NCBI GenBank assembly: GCA_017460105.1
Contig: JAFUBS010000001.1
Coordinates: forward strand, 1 to 64,000
Direction: 5' to 3'
Length of the DNA: 64,000 bases
Source of the DNA: Candidatus Saccharimonadota bacterium
GTDB taxonomy: Bacteria > Patescibacteriota > Saccharimonadia > Saccharimonadales > Saccharimonadaceae
The notes below the pieces were generated by a model, which was not told the DNA's origin, made no database searches, and saw only the letters and a list, made by a program, of their open reading frames with translations. This document shows, in pieces, positions 17,933 through 26,415 of the stretch. Within the stretch, counting starts at the first letter, position 1. Every line of letters begins with the position of its first letter. The position numbers were made by a program, and so were the translations under genes.

Positions 17933-18978
17933 TAGTCGTTACTCCTTTCTGATAAACCAATTACTACCGCGAATTCACTAGCGACGCTGGCTAGAGCGCG
18001 CTGTTGTTCCTGAGTAGTACGAACGGATTGCCATGGATTACCCTTCATGGATGGAATGTTGGTCTTGGCTTCGATATATTCAGCAAAGAGAGGAATCATG
18101 CTAGCATAGCCAGAAAGCACAATGCCGCCAACCTTACCATTAAGATATTTGGTCTGGAAGAAACGAACTGATTTTGCAAGCTCGGATGCATAATTGTCTA
18201 ACGAGCGACTGAGAATCTTGAAGACTTGACCTTCTACCTTATCCTCGGCAAGGCCGAATTTCAAAATAAACTGACGGGATTGATCCTCGCGGACACCAAG
18301 GTTACCAGTGACAGCCTGAACCAATTCGCCAAAACCGCCTGGAATAGAACGAACGAGGCGAGGTTGATTCTTGTAAACAATAACTAAATCAGTAGATTTC
18401 TCACCGAAGTCAATAATCATAGTGGCATCCATAGCGCCCGGAATTGCAAGGGAGCGGGCCATCGCAAGTGGCTCTGGCTCCATAGCAATGATGTTGAGAC
18501 CGGTTTTTTCGATCATCTCCATGACGGACTCTGCGTACTCCTTTGCAACGGAGCTAACTAAAACTTCGGTCTTAGCTGGGTCGTTTGGACTAGGTCCAAG
18601 AATAACATAATCAGCCTTGGCGTCGTTAATTGCCATTGGGACATATTTGTCAATCTCGTATTTGAACGATTTCGCAAGCTCTTTCTCGGGGAGAGTTGCG
18701 GTCTCTACCACAGACGTAAAAGTCTTGCTAGCCGGAAGACCGACTGCGACGTTCTTGGTCTTGATACCTGCTTGCTCGACGGCACCAAGAATTGCCTCGC
18801 CGAGACGCTTGCGTCCAAGCTCGGATGTGTCTGCGGTTAATTTTGGATCGATTGGGACATAGGCATATCTAGATAATGTCCAGCCAGTCTTGGCGTTACC
18901 AAAAAGCTGCACAATACGCATTGAGTTTGTCCCGATATCTAGTGAGAAGAAGTCGCCCACGCCATGCAATAAGTTCAT
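17932..18978 (-). CDS. pilM: type IV pilus assembly ATPase-like protein PilM
   Basis: A 348-residue actin-like cytoplasmic protein. Visible are the phosphate-1 motif 'FSLDIGTNSMRIVQL', 'VGLPASKTFTSVVE', the phosphate-2 motif 'MIIDFGEKSTDLVIV' and the adenosine-type motif 'GGIVLSGYASMIPLF'. It forms the cytoplasmic ring that links PilN to the motors. It is the first gene of the pilM-N-O-x-B-T-C operon. A TATAAT box ends seven bases before the ATG, so the operon mRNA is probably leaderless. Confidence 0.92.
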   Translation of the reverse strand: MNLLHGVGDFFSLDIGTNSMRIVQLFGNAKTGWTLSRYAYVPIDPKLTADTSELGRKRLGEAILGAVEQAGIKTKNVAVGLPASKTFTSVVETATLPEKELAKSFKYEIDKYVPMAINDAKADYVILGPSPNDPAKTEVLVSSVAKEYAESVMEMIEKTGLNIIAMEPEPLAMARSLAIPGAMDATMIIDFGEKSTDLVIVYKNQPRLVRSIPGGFGELVQAVTGNLGVREDQSRQFILKFGLAEDKVEGQVFKILSRSLDNYASELAKSVRFFQTKYLNGKVGGIVLSGYASMIPLFAEYIEAKTNIPSMKGNPWQSVRTTQEQQRALASVASEFAVVIGLSERSND

Positions 18979-19003
18979 ACTTCTTATTATAAATGGTTAT
19001 GAT

Positions 19004-19561
19004 TTATTTTGCAAGACGTAAAAAGTAGAATTTTTCGAGATTTCCAGTTTTTCCGGGCAAATCATTGTCACGTTTTTTGATAATAATGAAGCCGTTTTGT
19101 TTTAGCCAGTATTCGAAATCTTTAATAATCTCGCGACGAATCTTTTCGTTCTTGACGACACCTTTCCAAAGCTGATGAGGCTTTGCCTCGAATTGAGGCT
19201 TTAACATGACGAGAAAGTCGGTTTGCTTCCCTGCTAGGTGATTCTTTGTGTGCTTGAGAATCGGCTTTAACGACACAAATGAGACATCGGCGACTATAAT
19301 ATCTGGGAACGGGTCCTGGTCGAAATTGTAGTCGAAGATGTCGGTTTTTTCGTGGAGTTCGACGCGAGTATCGAAGCGGAGAGGGGCCTTCATCTGATGA
19401 GAGCCCTTCTCTACCGCGATAACTTTCTTGGCACCATGATTCAGGGCGGCTTCGGTAAAACCGCCAGTAGATGAGCCGATATCTAGTACTACTTTGTTGC
19501 GGAAATCAAAATTGAAGGCGCGGATAGCGCCTTCAATTTTCGCGAAGCCGCGAGTGTTCAC
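19004..19561 (-). CDS. TlyA-type FtsJ-like RNA methyltransferase without S4 domain
   Basis: A 185-residue SAM-dependent methyltransferase. It starts at the position where TlyA proteins begin their catalytic part (normal 'SRGGxKL', here 'NTRGFAKIEGAI'). It then has the SAM loop 'VLDIGSSTGGFTEAAL', 'VIAVEKGSHQM', 'DIIVADVSFVSLKPIL' and 'FLVMLKPQFEA'. TlyA 2'-O-methylates rRNA and normally has an N-terminal S4 RNA-binding domain of ~60-80 residues; that domain is missing here. The start is GTG directly after the efp stop codon, so the gene depends on the rpsF operon. Confidence 0.82.
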   Translation of the reverse strand: MNTRGFAKIEGAIRAFNFDFRNKVVLDIGSSTGGFTEAALNHGAKKVIAVEKGSHQMKAPLRFDTRVELHEKTDIFDYNFDQDPFPDIIVADVSFVSLKPILKHTKNHLAGKQTDFLVMLKPQFEAKPHQLWKGVVKNEKIRREIIKDFEYWLKQNGFIIIKKRDNDLPGKTGNLEKFYFLRLAK

Positions 19562-20122
19562 TTACTTGCGCCTTTCACGGTATTCGTAAGTCTCTGTGTC
19601 TACGGATACGATGTCGCCTTCCTTGATAAAAGCTGGGACCTTGATGACTATGCCAGTCTCTAAGGTCGCGTCTTTCATGACGGAAGTCGTGGTGTCGCCT
19701 TTGACGACCGATTCGGTATAGGTAACTTTGAGCCAGAGATTCTTTGGCAGTTGGAGATTGATTGGAGTGCCATTGTAGAATTGGATTTCCATTTCGTCGC
19801 CGTCTTTCATAAAATCTTTGGCATCGCCGACCATGTCGGCCATAAGCTCATATTGCTCAAAAGTTTCTGGATCCATGAAGTAGAACTTCTCATCGTCACG
19901 ATAAAGATACTGAACCTTGCGAGTAGTAACCTCAGCTGGCTCAATCTTTTCCTGACCTTTGAAGGTCTTTGGCAAAAGTGCGCCGGTGATAAGGTTCTTT
20001 ACCTTGACGTTAACGATGGAGCCGCCACGGCCCATGACTTTTTGTGAGTATTCTACCACCTTATACGGCTGACCGTCTAAAGTGATAAGAGTATTTTTCT
20101 TTAGATCTGTTGGTCCGTACAT
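19562..20122 (-). CDS. efp: translation elongation factor P
   Basis: A 186-residue EF-P with three beta-barrel domains: KOW-like N-terminal, OB middle and OB C-terminal. It relieves ribosome stalling at proline runs. The loop that carries the modified residue is 'VMGRGGSIVNVKVKNL', where Arg occupies the tip position before Gly-Gly; the flanking residues are atypical. No modification enzymes are seen nearby. It follows rpsR with a TAAGGAG ribosome site. Confidence 0.93.
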   Translation of the reverse strand: MYGPTDLKKNTLITLDGQPYKVVEYSQKVMGRGGSIVNVKVKNLITGALLPKTFKGQEKIEPAEVTTRKVQYLYRDDEKFYFMDPETFEQYELMADMVGDAKDFMKDGDEMEIQFYNGTPINLQLPKNLWLKVTYTESVVKGDTTTSVMKDATLETGIVIKVPAFIKEGDIVSVDTETYEYRERRK

Positions 20123-20130
20123 ATTACTCC

Positions 20131-20328
20131 TTAGTTATTAGAAACGAATGGCAAAAGTGCTAGATGGCGAGCACGCTTTACAGCGGTAGCCAATTGGCGC
20201 TGTTGCTTGGCAGAGAGACCGGTCTTGCTAATCGGCTCAATGCGACCATATACGTCGATATAGCGTTGCAAAGTCTTGACATCGCGATAATCGAAGTAGA
20301 GGTTTGGGGCATTTTTAAATTTTTTCAT
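20131..20328 (-). CDS. rpsR: 30S ribosomal protein S18
   Basis: A 65-residue S18: '[50 protein letters not shown]' pattern (key parts YRDVKTL, RI.P...TGLSAK.QR.L..A.KRAR.LALLP). No zinc-ribbon cysteines. It forms a dimer with S6, encoded in the same operon. A short intergenic distance from ssb and an AAGGA site support co-expression. Confidence 0.96.
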   Translation of the reverse strand: MKKFKNAPNLYFDYRDVKTLQRYIDVYGRIEPISKTGLSAKQQRQLATAVKRARHLALLPFVSNN

Positions 20329-20352
20329 ACTATCCTTCCTTCACTATTTCTT

Positions 20353-20811
20353 TTAGAATGGAACATCGTTCAGATCGATTTCACCTTCTGGAATATCGTC
20401 TGGAGTTCCATCTCCAGCGGCTGTGTCAGCCGAGTTAGAGGCTGAGCTATAATTACCACCTGATGCATTGTCGCGTGAGCCACCGCCGAGGAAGTTAAAA
20501 TCTTCGGCTACAATTTCGACACGAGAGCGCTTGCCGCCACCGTTCTTGTCGTCCCAGCTACGCTGAACGAGTCTACCAGAGACGAGGACGCCGTCGCCCT
20601 TCTTGCCGTATTGAGCAATCGTTTCGCCGAGCCTATTCCAGGCTGAACAGTCGAAGAACGATACCTCTTCTTTTTGCTCTCCGTTGGCATCGCGATAAGT
20701 GCGATTAACTGCGACTGCGAAGCTACAGACATTAGAACCAGTGGTAGTGCTGCGTAGCTCTGGGTCGCGTGTTAGGTTACCGGTAATTATTACTTTGCTA
20801 AAACCGCGCAT
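20353..20811 (-). CDS. ssb: single-stranded DNA-binding protein
   Basis: A 152-residue SSB. The OB fold spans residues about 3-105 ('VIITGNLTRDPELRSTTTGSNVCSFAVAVNR', WDDKNGG, 'VEIVAEDFNFLG'), followed by a Gly/Ser/Asn-rich linker and an acidic C-terminal tail ending DDIPEGEIDLNDVPF, the protein-docking tip. The gene is in the classical rpsF-ssb-rpsR order. Confidence 0.95.
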   Translation of the reverse strand: MRGFSKVIITGNLTRDPELRSTTTGSNVCSFAVAVNRTYRDANGEQKEEVSFFDCSAWNRLGETIAQYGKKGDGVLVSGRLVQRSWDDKNGGGKRSRVEIVAEDFNFLGGGSRDNASGGNYSSASNSADTAAGDGTPDDIPEGEIDLNDVPF

Positions 20812-20817
20812 AATAAG

Positions 20818-21177
20818 TTATTCTCCTTTTTCTTCGGTTACTTCTTCTTTGTCGTCAGCCTTGGCCTTGCGACGTGCTGCGAGCTTTGCCTTCAATTCGT
20901 CTTCACGAACGAGAAGATGACGGATGACCTCATCGGTAATATTGAGTACCGAGGAAATCTTGGCCGGGGCTTCTGCTGGAAGATTAACATTGAAGTAGTA
21001 GTAGACAGCAAAATCTTGACCTTCGATAGGATAAGCGAGGCGTTTCTTGCCGTCGTTCTCTTCTTTGGTGATTTTACCGCCGTTTTGCTCGATAAGTTTC
21101 CTAACTTTGTCGAGGGCAGGGTCGAGATTCATCTCGAGATCGGGATGAAATACGACTGTAAGTTCGTAATCTTTCAT
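20818..21177 (-). CDS. rpsF: 30S ribosomal protein S6
   Basis: A 119-residue S6. The core fold is in residues 1-97 ('YELTVVFHPDLE', 'GGKITKEENDGKKRLAYPIEGQDFAVYYYFNVNLPAE', 'VIRHLLVRED'), followed by a Lys/Glu-rich tail. It starts with a strong AAAGGAG site. The 5' region contains a candidate S6:S18 autoregulatory leader. Confidence 0.95.
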   Translation of the reverse strand: MKDYELTVVFHPDLEMNLDPALDKVRKLIEQNGGKITKEENDGKKRLAYPIEGQDFAVYYYFNVNLPAEAPAKISSVLNITDEVIRHLLVREDELKAKLAARRKAKADDKEEVTEEKGE

Positions 21178-21271
21178 TTGAACTCCTTTGGTTAAAGCAA
21201 GTGCCGTTCTTTCGTCGCGACATGCGGCGAGGTTGACGCGCTTGCTGAGCTAATATTGTGGGTACATTATA
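21178..21271 (-). promoter_or_regulatory. rpsF promoter and candidate S6:S18-binding leader
   Basis: On the minus strand a TATAAT box (21266-21271) is followed by an ~80-base leader. An outer stem AGCAAG / CTTGCT encloses an inner hairpin (TCGC-CGCATG-TCGCGA region), with a CCG near the inner stem. S6:S18 leaders have a hairpin with a conserved CCG; the operon contains both genes. The match to the family consensus has not been tested. Confidence 0.45.
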
Positions 21272-21311
21272 GCACAGATAGGGGTAGATGGCAAGAGGTG
21301 GGTGGTGTTGA

Positions 21312-22721
21312 TTACTGGAGCAAGCAACGCACTGAATTACCGTAGTCGCGGCTAAAGCTGTGCTGGGGAAATGTGCCAGAGAAAGCGTAGAGGTCGTACA
21401 TATAGCTACCATTGCTCCTCGTAGAGGACCAGAAGCAGCCGCTCGAGTCCTGATAGCTGGCCGAGCCATTGTAGAAGTTGCCAGAGCGGGGAGTAGAAAG
21501 GGCGCTCTTGAAATTAGCTCCGTTACTACTATATGATGTGAAAAGAGCTTGGTATTCTCCACTGCTACCACCAGTAGGCATTCGCCAGCCTGCCGGGCAG
21601 ATGTCCTGAGTGGCGTTAGTGTTCTCTGGAGCTACATCGGAATCATAACAGTATGAACCTGCACTGGCTGCACAGTAGTTATAGTACACACCAACCTTGC
21701 CTGAACCTGAGCCTGGGGAATTTGCAACAATTACGTCCTTATTCCAGCTGCCAGTTGATGGGTCATTGACGCAGTAGATCTCACTACTGCAGCTACCCTC
21801 AATTGCTAGATATGGGAGATTATATGAGTTGGATGAAGTAGCGTATGCGACGCCAGATGCTGGATATGGGTTGGTACCCCCACCATTCTTTAGGTAGCCC
21901 AGGATGGTATCGGATGCATTGGTGTTAGAAGAGTTTAAATCATTTTTATGGGCGACGAGGTCTAATCTCAAGTTATCCAGTAACCAGCACTTCCCACCAG
22001 CTAGCTTTGCGACTTTATACACTTCGCCATCACGAGAATCTGTAAGTTCATAGGCTTGTCCAGTAGGAAGAGTACTAGGACAGCCATCAGTACCAGAAGC
22101 AACTGATTGCATATCAGGAGCATCAGCAATGGTGTATTTGACCATGTTGGTTACGATATTGAAGTTGATTACGTTCTTGTAATCACCAGCAAGTTGATTC
22201 TGATCTGCATAAGCACCTATTAGGAAGTTAGTAGTCTCAGTACCAGAAGCAGTAGAATCATTTAACACAGCTACATTAGTAGTATCATCATATTTAGGAA
22301 GACCAGAATAAGATGTACCAGAATCAGTAGAATATCCCCAAGTACTTGGAGTAGATAGTTGGTTCAACGTAGTACCTACTGCTAGACTATTAAATAATGC
22401 AGTACTCGTGGTTTCATGTTTTAATTCTCTATAGTCATATGTAGAAGCGTTACCTACTGTAGCAGATAGTTGATAGCCTGCTATATTATTAGTGGTTACT
22501 GTAATAGCTATCTCGTTACTATTGTCTCTTGTTCCTACACCTAGATTAGGTATTACTATATCTCCATCAGAAATAGTAACTGAAAGTGCAGGATTAAAGG
22601 TAAACTGGACATCTACTTCGTCTTGCCAGGTGAGTGGGGTGGAGGTGGCGGAAGCTACAGTAGTAAGTAGTGTGCTCCCAAAAATAATGCTAGAAATTGT
22701 AGATATATGTTTGACCTTCAT
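21312..22721 (-). CDS. secreted surface protein with Fibrobacter-type C-terminal domain
   Basis: A 469-residue exported protein. A signal peptide (residues 1-~26) precedes an immunoglobulin-like/camelysin-like beta domain rich in Thr and Ser ('FTFNPALSVTISDGDIVIPNLGVGT', 'ITVTTNNIAGYQLSATVG'). The C-terminal ~250 residues form a Fib_succ_major-type domain: 'VYKVAKLAGGKCWLLDNLRLDL', 'ICPAGWRMPTGG.SGEYQ', 'DSSGCFWSSTR', ending 'YGNSVRCLLQ'. It is a paralogue of 41903-43687. Function is unknown; it is probably surface-exposed binding or structural protein. Leaderless start: TATAAT six bases before ATG 22721. Confidence 0.75.
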   Translation of the reverse strand: MKVKHISTISSIIFGSTLLTTVASATSTPLTWQDEVDVQFTFNPALSVTISDGDIVIPNLGVGTRDNSNEIAITVTTNNIAGYQLSATVGNASTYDYRELKHETTSTALFNSLAVGTTLNQLSTPSTWGYSTDSGTSYSGLPKYDDTTNVAVLNDSTASGTETTNFLIGAYADQNQLAGDYKNVINFNIVTNMVKYTIADAPDMQSVASGTDGCPSTLPTGQAYELTDSRDGEVYKVAKLAGGKCWLLDNLRLDLVAHKNDLNSSNTNASDTILGYLKNGGGTNPYPASGVAYATSSNSYNLPYLAIEGSCSSEIYCVNDPSTGSWNKDVIVANSPGSGSGKVGVYYNYCAASAGSYCYDSDVAPENTNATQDICPAGWRMPTGGSSGEYQALFTSYSSNGANFKSALSTPRSGNFYNGSASYQDSSGCFWSSTRSNGSYMYDLYAFSGTFPQHSFSRDYGNSVRCLLQ

Positions 22722-22779
22722 GGGCTTATTATAACATAAGTTTAATAAATGAAACTAGTTTTTTGCAAGATATTGATGG

Positions 22780-23763
22780 TTAATTTTCTAGAAGCTTGAC
22801 GACGAGTGAGGTGATGAGCGACTTTTCGCTGGGTTCGGACTCGGCGATGAGGAGGGCGAGTGCGGTGAGGGCGCGGTCGCTAATCTTCGTTTCGCCATTT
22901 TTGGTGAGTTGTTCCCCGTTAATCGTGAGAAACACGATAAAAAGCAGCGCGCCGATACGCTTGTTGCCGTCATAGAATGGGTGGTCTTTGATAATGAAAT
23001 AGAGCAAATGTGATGCCTTTTCGGCAATGGACGGATAGAGTTCTTTGTCGTCGTAACTCTGGAAAATGTTATGTAAGATACCTTCGAAACTCTGGTTGCG
23101 AGGCTTGCCGAATAGCTCGCTAGATTTAGTGCTAGTGCGGAGATTGTCTATAATATTGTTGCAAGTATCTATGTCTAGGGTTTTTTGGCGTTTCTTGGTG
23201 GTGTTTAGAGCGCTTAAATCTATGTGACCGTCATCGTATTGTTTCAACATTTGGAAACTGGTGGAGTATTTGGAGATAACTTCGAGAACGCCATTAGCCT
23301 CGCCGGCGTCTAGGGCTTGGCGCGCAATAAGGCGACGAACTACGCCCATCATTCCCTCTACCTGGGCGAGTTTTTTGGAATCTAGAGATTTGAGGCGACG
23401 TTGGTTGATGGCGATGCCGTCGGTGAGGTAAGCTTTGAGAGTCTTGGTGGCCCAGATACGGAAATCCGTAGCTTTTTTGGAATTGACGCGGTAGCCGACA
23501 GAGATGATAGCATCGAGATTGTAGGTTTTGACTTGGTACGTTTTGCCGTCAGCGGCAGTATGTGCGGAAAACGCACATACTGAATTTTCGTCGAGTTCTC
23601 CATCCTTGAAAATGTTCCGAAGATGGTGCGTGATACGAGAACGATCTACATTAAAAATTTGCGCTATCTGCGCTTGCGTAGCCCAGATAGTTTCTTGATC
23701 TGCATCCACATTAAAGGTAATTTCGCCATTTGGAGATTTGTAGATTTCAATTCCCTTTTCCAT
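22780..23763 (-). CDS. RhuM-family protein with C-terminal Fic/Doc domain
   Basis: A 327-residue protein. Residues 1-~200 match the RhuM virulence-type domain ('IYKSPNGEITFNVDADQETIWATQAQIAQIFNVDRSRITHHLRNIFKDGEL', with 'SVGYRVNSKKATDFRIWATKTLKAYL'). Residues ~215-327 carry a Fic/Doc fold with 'HPFYDGNKRIGALLFIVFL', matching HPFxxGNKR. Fic domains AMP-ylate or phosphorylate proteins; Doc-like ones are toxins. No separate inhibitory antitoxin gene is adjacent. It could be a self-regulated toxin or a host-interaction effector; neither is shown. Leaderless start with TATAAT six bases upstream. Confidence 0.85.
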   Translation of the reverse strand: MEKGIEIYKSPNGEITFNVDADQETIWATQAQIAQIFNVDRSRITHHLRNIFKDGELDENSVCAFSAHTAADGKTYQVKTYNLDAIISVGYRVNSKKATDFRIWATKTLKAYLTDGIAINQRRLKSLDSKKLAQVEGMMGVVRRLIARQALDAGEANGVLEVISKYSTSFQMLKQYDDGHIDLSALNTTKKRQKTLDIDTCNNIIDNLRTSTKSSELFGKPRNQSFEGILHNIFQSYDDKELYPSIAEKASHLLYFIIKDHPFYDGNKRIGALLFIVFLTINGEQLTKNGETKISDRALTALALLIAESEPSEKSLITSLVVKLLEN

Positions 23764-23812
23764 ACCTGTATTATAGCATGAACTTTAAAGAAATTTTGAT
23801 AGTTGAGCTGCG

Positions 23813-26026
23813 CTATGCATTTGCTAATTCATCAAACTCGTCTAGAGATTGGACGAGGATGTCGCGCGGTTTGTTGCCGTTGGCTGGGCCAATGACGCCG
23901 ATTTCTTCAAACCAGACGGCGAGGCCAGAGACGAAGCCATGTGATTTACTGAGGTAAGTCTGAAGAAGCGAGGTGGAGAATTTGCCTTTGGCGATACAAA
24001 TCTCTACGGCCTTGCGGACAAGTGGGTCGTTAGGATCAAACTTGCGACCGAGGCCGTCCATGCCGCCAACTTCACCCGGCATACCTTTGATAGAGACTTG
24101 CTGAGCTACGACTTCGTCGTTGTATTCTGGTGCACGCTGTTCTCTTAGGAAATCTGTAACTTTGTTAATATCTTCGTCGGAAGCCCAGGCGCCTTGAATA
24201 CGACGAGGCTTGCCCATCATTTCGGTGGTGAGGAGGAGCATGTCACCCTTGCCGAGGAGTTTTTCGGCGCCACCTTGGTCTAGCATGATACGTGAATCCA
24301 TCTGAGAACCAACAGCGAAGGCGATGCGGCCTGGAATGTTGGCCTTGATAAGACCGGTAATAACCTTGACCTCTGGACGCTGGGTAGCAAGGACTAAGTG
24401 AATACCAGAGGCGCGACCTTTCTGTGCAATGCGGACGATGAGCATTTCGAGGTCTTTGCCTGCCATCATCATGAGGTCTGCCATCTCATCAATAATGATG
24501 ACAATGTACGGCATCTTGCCTTCTTTCTCTGGGTCGGCGTTTTTGGCCATTTTAGCATTATAATCAGAAATATTTTTGACGCGCTCTGCGGCCATCAGCG
24601 AATAGCGACGTTCCATCTCGCCAACTGCCCATTTCATAGCTGAGAGAGCCTTATCCGTCTGGGTGATGATAGGGGTCAAGAGATGCGGAATATCATTGTA
24701 TTGAGCCATTTCCACCTGCTTTGGGTCGACAATGATGAGCTTCATATCGGAAGGAGCATTACGATAGAGGAGCGAAGTAATGAGGGTGTTTGTCATAACA
24801 GATTTACCAGAACCAGTGGTACCAGCGATAAGGAGGTGTGGCATCTTGGCTAGGTTAGCGACGACAGCGTGGCCAGAAATGTCCTTGCCGACAGCAAAAG
24901 TGAGTGGATCGGTGGCTTTCTTCCATTCGCTGGATTCTAGTACGGCACGCAGACGAACATCGGCGCTCCTAGCATTTGGGATTTCCACGCCGACACTTCT
25001 AGTGCCTGGAATTGGGGCCTCGATACGAATCTTATCTACGGCGAGGTTAAGGGCGAGCTCTTTGTCACGAGCGAGAATCTTGGATAGATTGACGCCAGCA
25101 GGTGGCTTCATGGTATACTGAGTGACACGTGGACCAACATTGGCACCTTCCATCTCTACATCAATGCCGAACTCGGCGAGAGTAGATTTAATAACATAAG
25201 CATTCTGCTGGATGTTGCCAGCATCGGCTGGGGACTGCTTCTTCTCTAGGAGGTCTGTTGACGGCATCTTCCAGTCTGGATCGCCCTTGGCGACAAGAGC
25301 GGTTGGTTCTTTGGGTGGCTCGGGAGCCTTCGGTGCAGGCTTGGCCTGAGCTTTGTGAATACCAAATTTACCAAAGGAAGATTTCGTAGTAGCGGCTGCG
25401 GCCTCGGCTGGAGAAACGCCGGAGTTGACCTTGATTTCTAGCTGGCCAAGTTTTCTGCCTTTCTTGTCTGTGACATCTTCGGCATCGGTGGCGCGCTTCT
25501 TTGGAGTGGCAACGAGATTCTTGGTGCCTTTGAAAAATGTGACCGGAGAGAGCTGTAAGATAAATGCGGCGGTGATGAAAATGAGTACTATATATATAAT
25601 AATGACAAATGTCTGGTCTAGAGCCTGAGTAAATAGATTATTAAGCCAGCTGCCGACGTAGCCGCCGTTGTGCCAAATTGCGCCAACGCCAGAAAGCCAG
25701 AAAATCATAAGGATGCTTGCGAGATAAACTGGAATAGCAACGCGATTGTTCTCGGAACGGAAAATTTTCACAGCGAGATAAACGAGGAGGGCCGGAATAA
25801 AGTAGGTAGCGAGGCCGAGGATACTAATGAAAAATTCGTGAACGGTATTCAAAGCAGAACCACCGTGCCCAAACCAAGTGATGACGAAAAATAATGCCAA
25901 GGCGATCATGAGAACTGCACAAATTTGACGCCAGAAACCGCCTGGGAGCTCGTGCTCTACTGGGGCTTCTTTGCGGGAGCCTCTGGTTGTGCGTTTTTTA
26001 TTTGTTTTTCGTTTACCTCTTGCCAT
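23813..26026 (-). CDS. ftsK: DNA translocase FtsK/SpoIIIE
   Basis: A 737-residue septal DNA pump. About four to five membrane helices occupy residues ~30-165, then a short linker, then the RecA-like motor with Walker A 'AGTTGSGKSVMTNTLI', Walker B 'YIVIIIDEMADLMM', and 'VLATQRPEVKVITGLIKANIPGRIAFAV'. A C-terminal winged-helix gamma domain ends the protein ('AKGKFSTSLLQTYLSKSHGFVSGLAVWFEEIGVIGPANGNKPRDIL'; key part STSLLQ...G...A). It clears DNA from the division site and can activate Xer recombination (recombinase at 6062-7000). Leaderless: TATAAT six bases before the ATG. Confidence 0.95.
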   Translation of the reverse strand: MARGKRKTNKKRTTRGSRKEAPVEHELPGGFWRQICAVLMIALALFFVITWFGHGGSALNTVHEFFISILGLATYFIPALLVYLAVKIFRSENNRVAIPVYLASILMIFWLSGVGAIWHNGGYVGSWLNNLFTQALDQTFVIIIYIVLIFITAAFILQLSPVTFFKGTKNLVATPKKRATDAEDVTDKKGRKLGQLEIKVNSGVSPAEAAAATTKSSFGKFGIHKAQAKPAPKAPEPPKEPTALVAKGDPDWKMPSTDLLEKKQSPADAGNIQQNAYVIKSTLAEFGIDVEMEGANVGPRVTQYTMKPPAGVNLSKILARDKELALNLAVDKIRIEAPIPGTRSVGVEIPNARSADVRLRAVLESSEWKKATDPLTFAVGKDISGHAVVANLAKMPHLLIAGTTGSGKSVMTNTLITSLLYRNAPSDMKLIIVDPKQVEMAQYNDIPHLLTPIITQTDKALSAMKWAVGEMERRYSLMAAERVKNISDYNAKMAKNADPEKEGKMPYIVIIIDEMADLMMMAGKDLEMLIVRIAQKGRASGIHLVLATQRPEVKVITGLIKANIPGRIAFAVGSQMDSRIMLDQGGAEKLLGKGDMLLLTTEMMGKPRRIQGAWASDEDINKVTDFLREQRAPEYNDEVVAQQVSIKGMPGEVGGMDGLGRKFDPNDPLVRKAVEICIAKGKFSTSLLQTYLSKSHGFVSGLAVWFEEIGVIGPANGNKPRDILVQSLDEFDELANA

Positions 26027-26081
26027 GGAATTATTATAACATAATTATTAATCTGTGGTATAATAATTAGTGTTAGATTAT

Positions 26082-26156
26082 TGGACCGTCGCCAAGCGGT
26101 AAGGCACTGGGTTTTGGTCCCAGCATTCGCAGGTTCGAATCCTGCCGGTCCAGCCA
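26082..26156 (+). tRNA. tRNA-Gln (anticodon UUG)
   Basis: Cloverleaf with acceptor TGGACCG/CGGTCCA, anticodon loop TTTTGGT containing TTG, T-arm GCAGG-TTCGAAT-CCTGC and encoded CCA. A TATAAT box lies at 26059-26064. A terminator follows directly. Confidence 0.95.
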
Positions 26157-26196
26157 GAAGAATAAAATGAGCCCGAAGGGCTTATTTTGTTCTTCT
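26157..26196 (+). terminator. terminator after tRNA-Gln
   Basis: Nearly perfect long stem (AGAAGAA.AAAAT.AGCCC / GGGCT.ATTTT.TTCTTCT) with a GAA loop. Confidence 0.85.
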
Positions 26197-26229
26197 GATT
26201 AAAACGACAGGTTCGAGCCCAAGGTTCGC

Positions 26230-26360
26230 ACCGAGCGAAGCGAGGTCTAGCCGGAGCGTAGCGGAGGCGTCATCCTGCTATTTTACCCAAATTAAAAGAC
26301 GCACATCCTGCCGATCTAGCTAAATCAAAAGATACACATTCTGCCGGTCCCTTCGGAAGA
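26230..26360. repeat. degenerate repeats derived from the tRNA-Gln 3' end
   Basis: No gene is seen here. Pieces resembling the tRNA 3' end (TCCTGCCGGTCCAGC) recur at about 26268, 26306 (CATCCTGCCGATCTAGCT) and 26338 (ATTCTGCCGGTCCCTT). The last two sit in tandem ~32-base units sharing AAATYAAAAGAYRCACATYCTGCC. A GC-rich piece at 26236-26272 repeats GAGCGAAGCGAGG / GGAGCGTAGCGGAGG. This looks like the residue of repeated integration or duplication at the tRNA. Confidence 0.6.
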
Positions 26361-26377
26361 CGATTTTTAGTCACAAG

Positions 26378-26415
26378 AAAAAACCCACTTTAAGCGTGAT
26401 ACGCCGCATGGGTTC
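26378..26415 (-). terminator. terminator of the unidentified RNA gene
   Basis: On the minus strand AACCCA...TGGGTT encloses a second hairpin GCGT-ATC-ACGC and is followed by six T. Confidence 0.8.
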
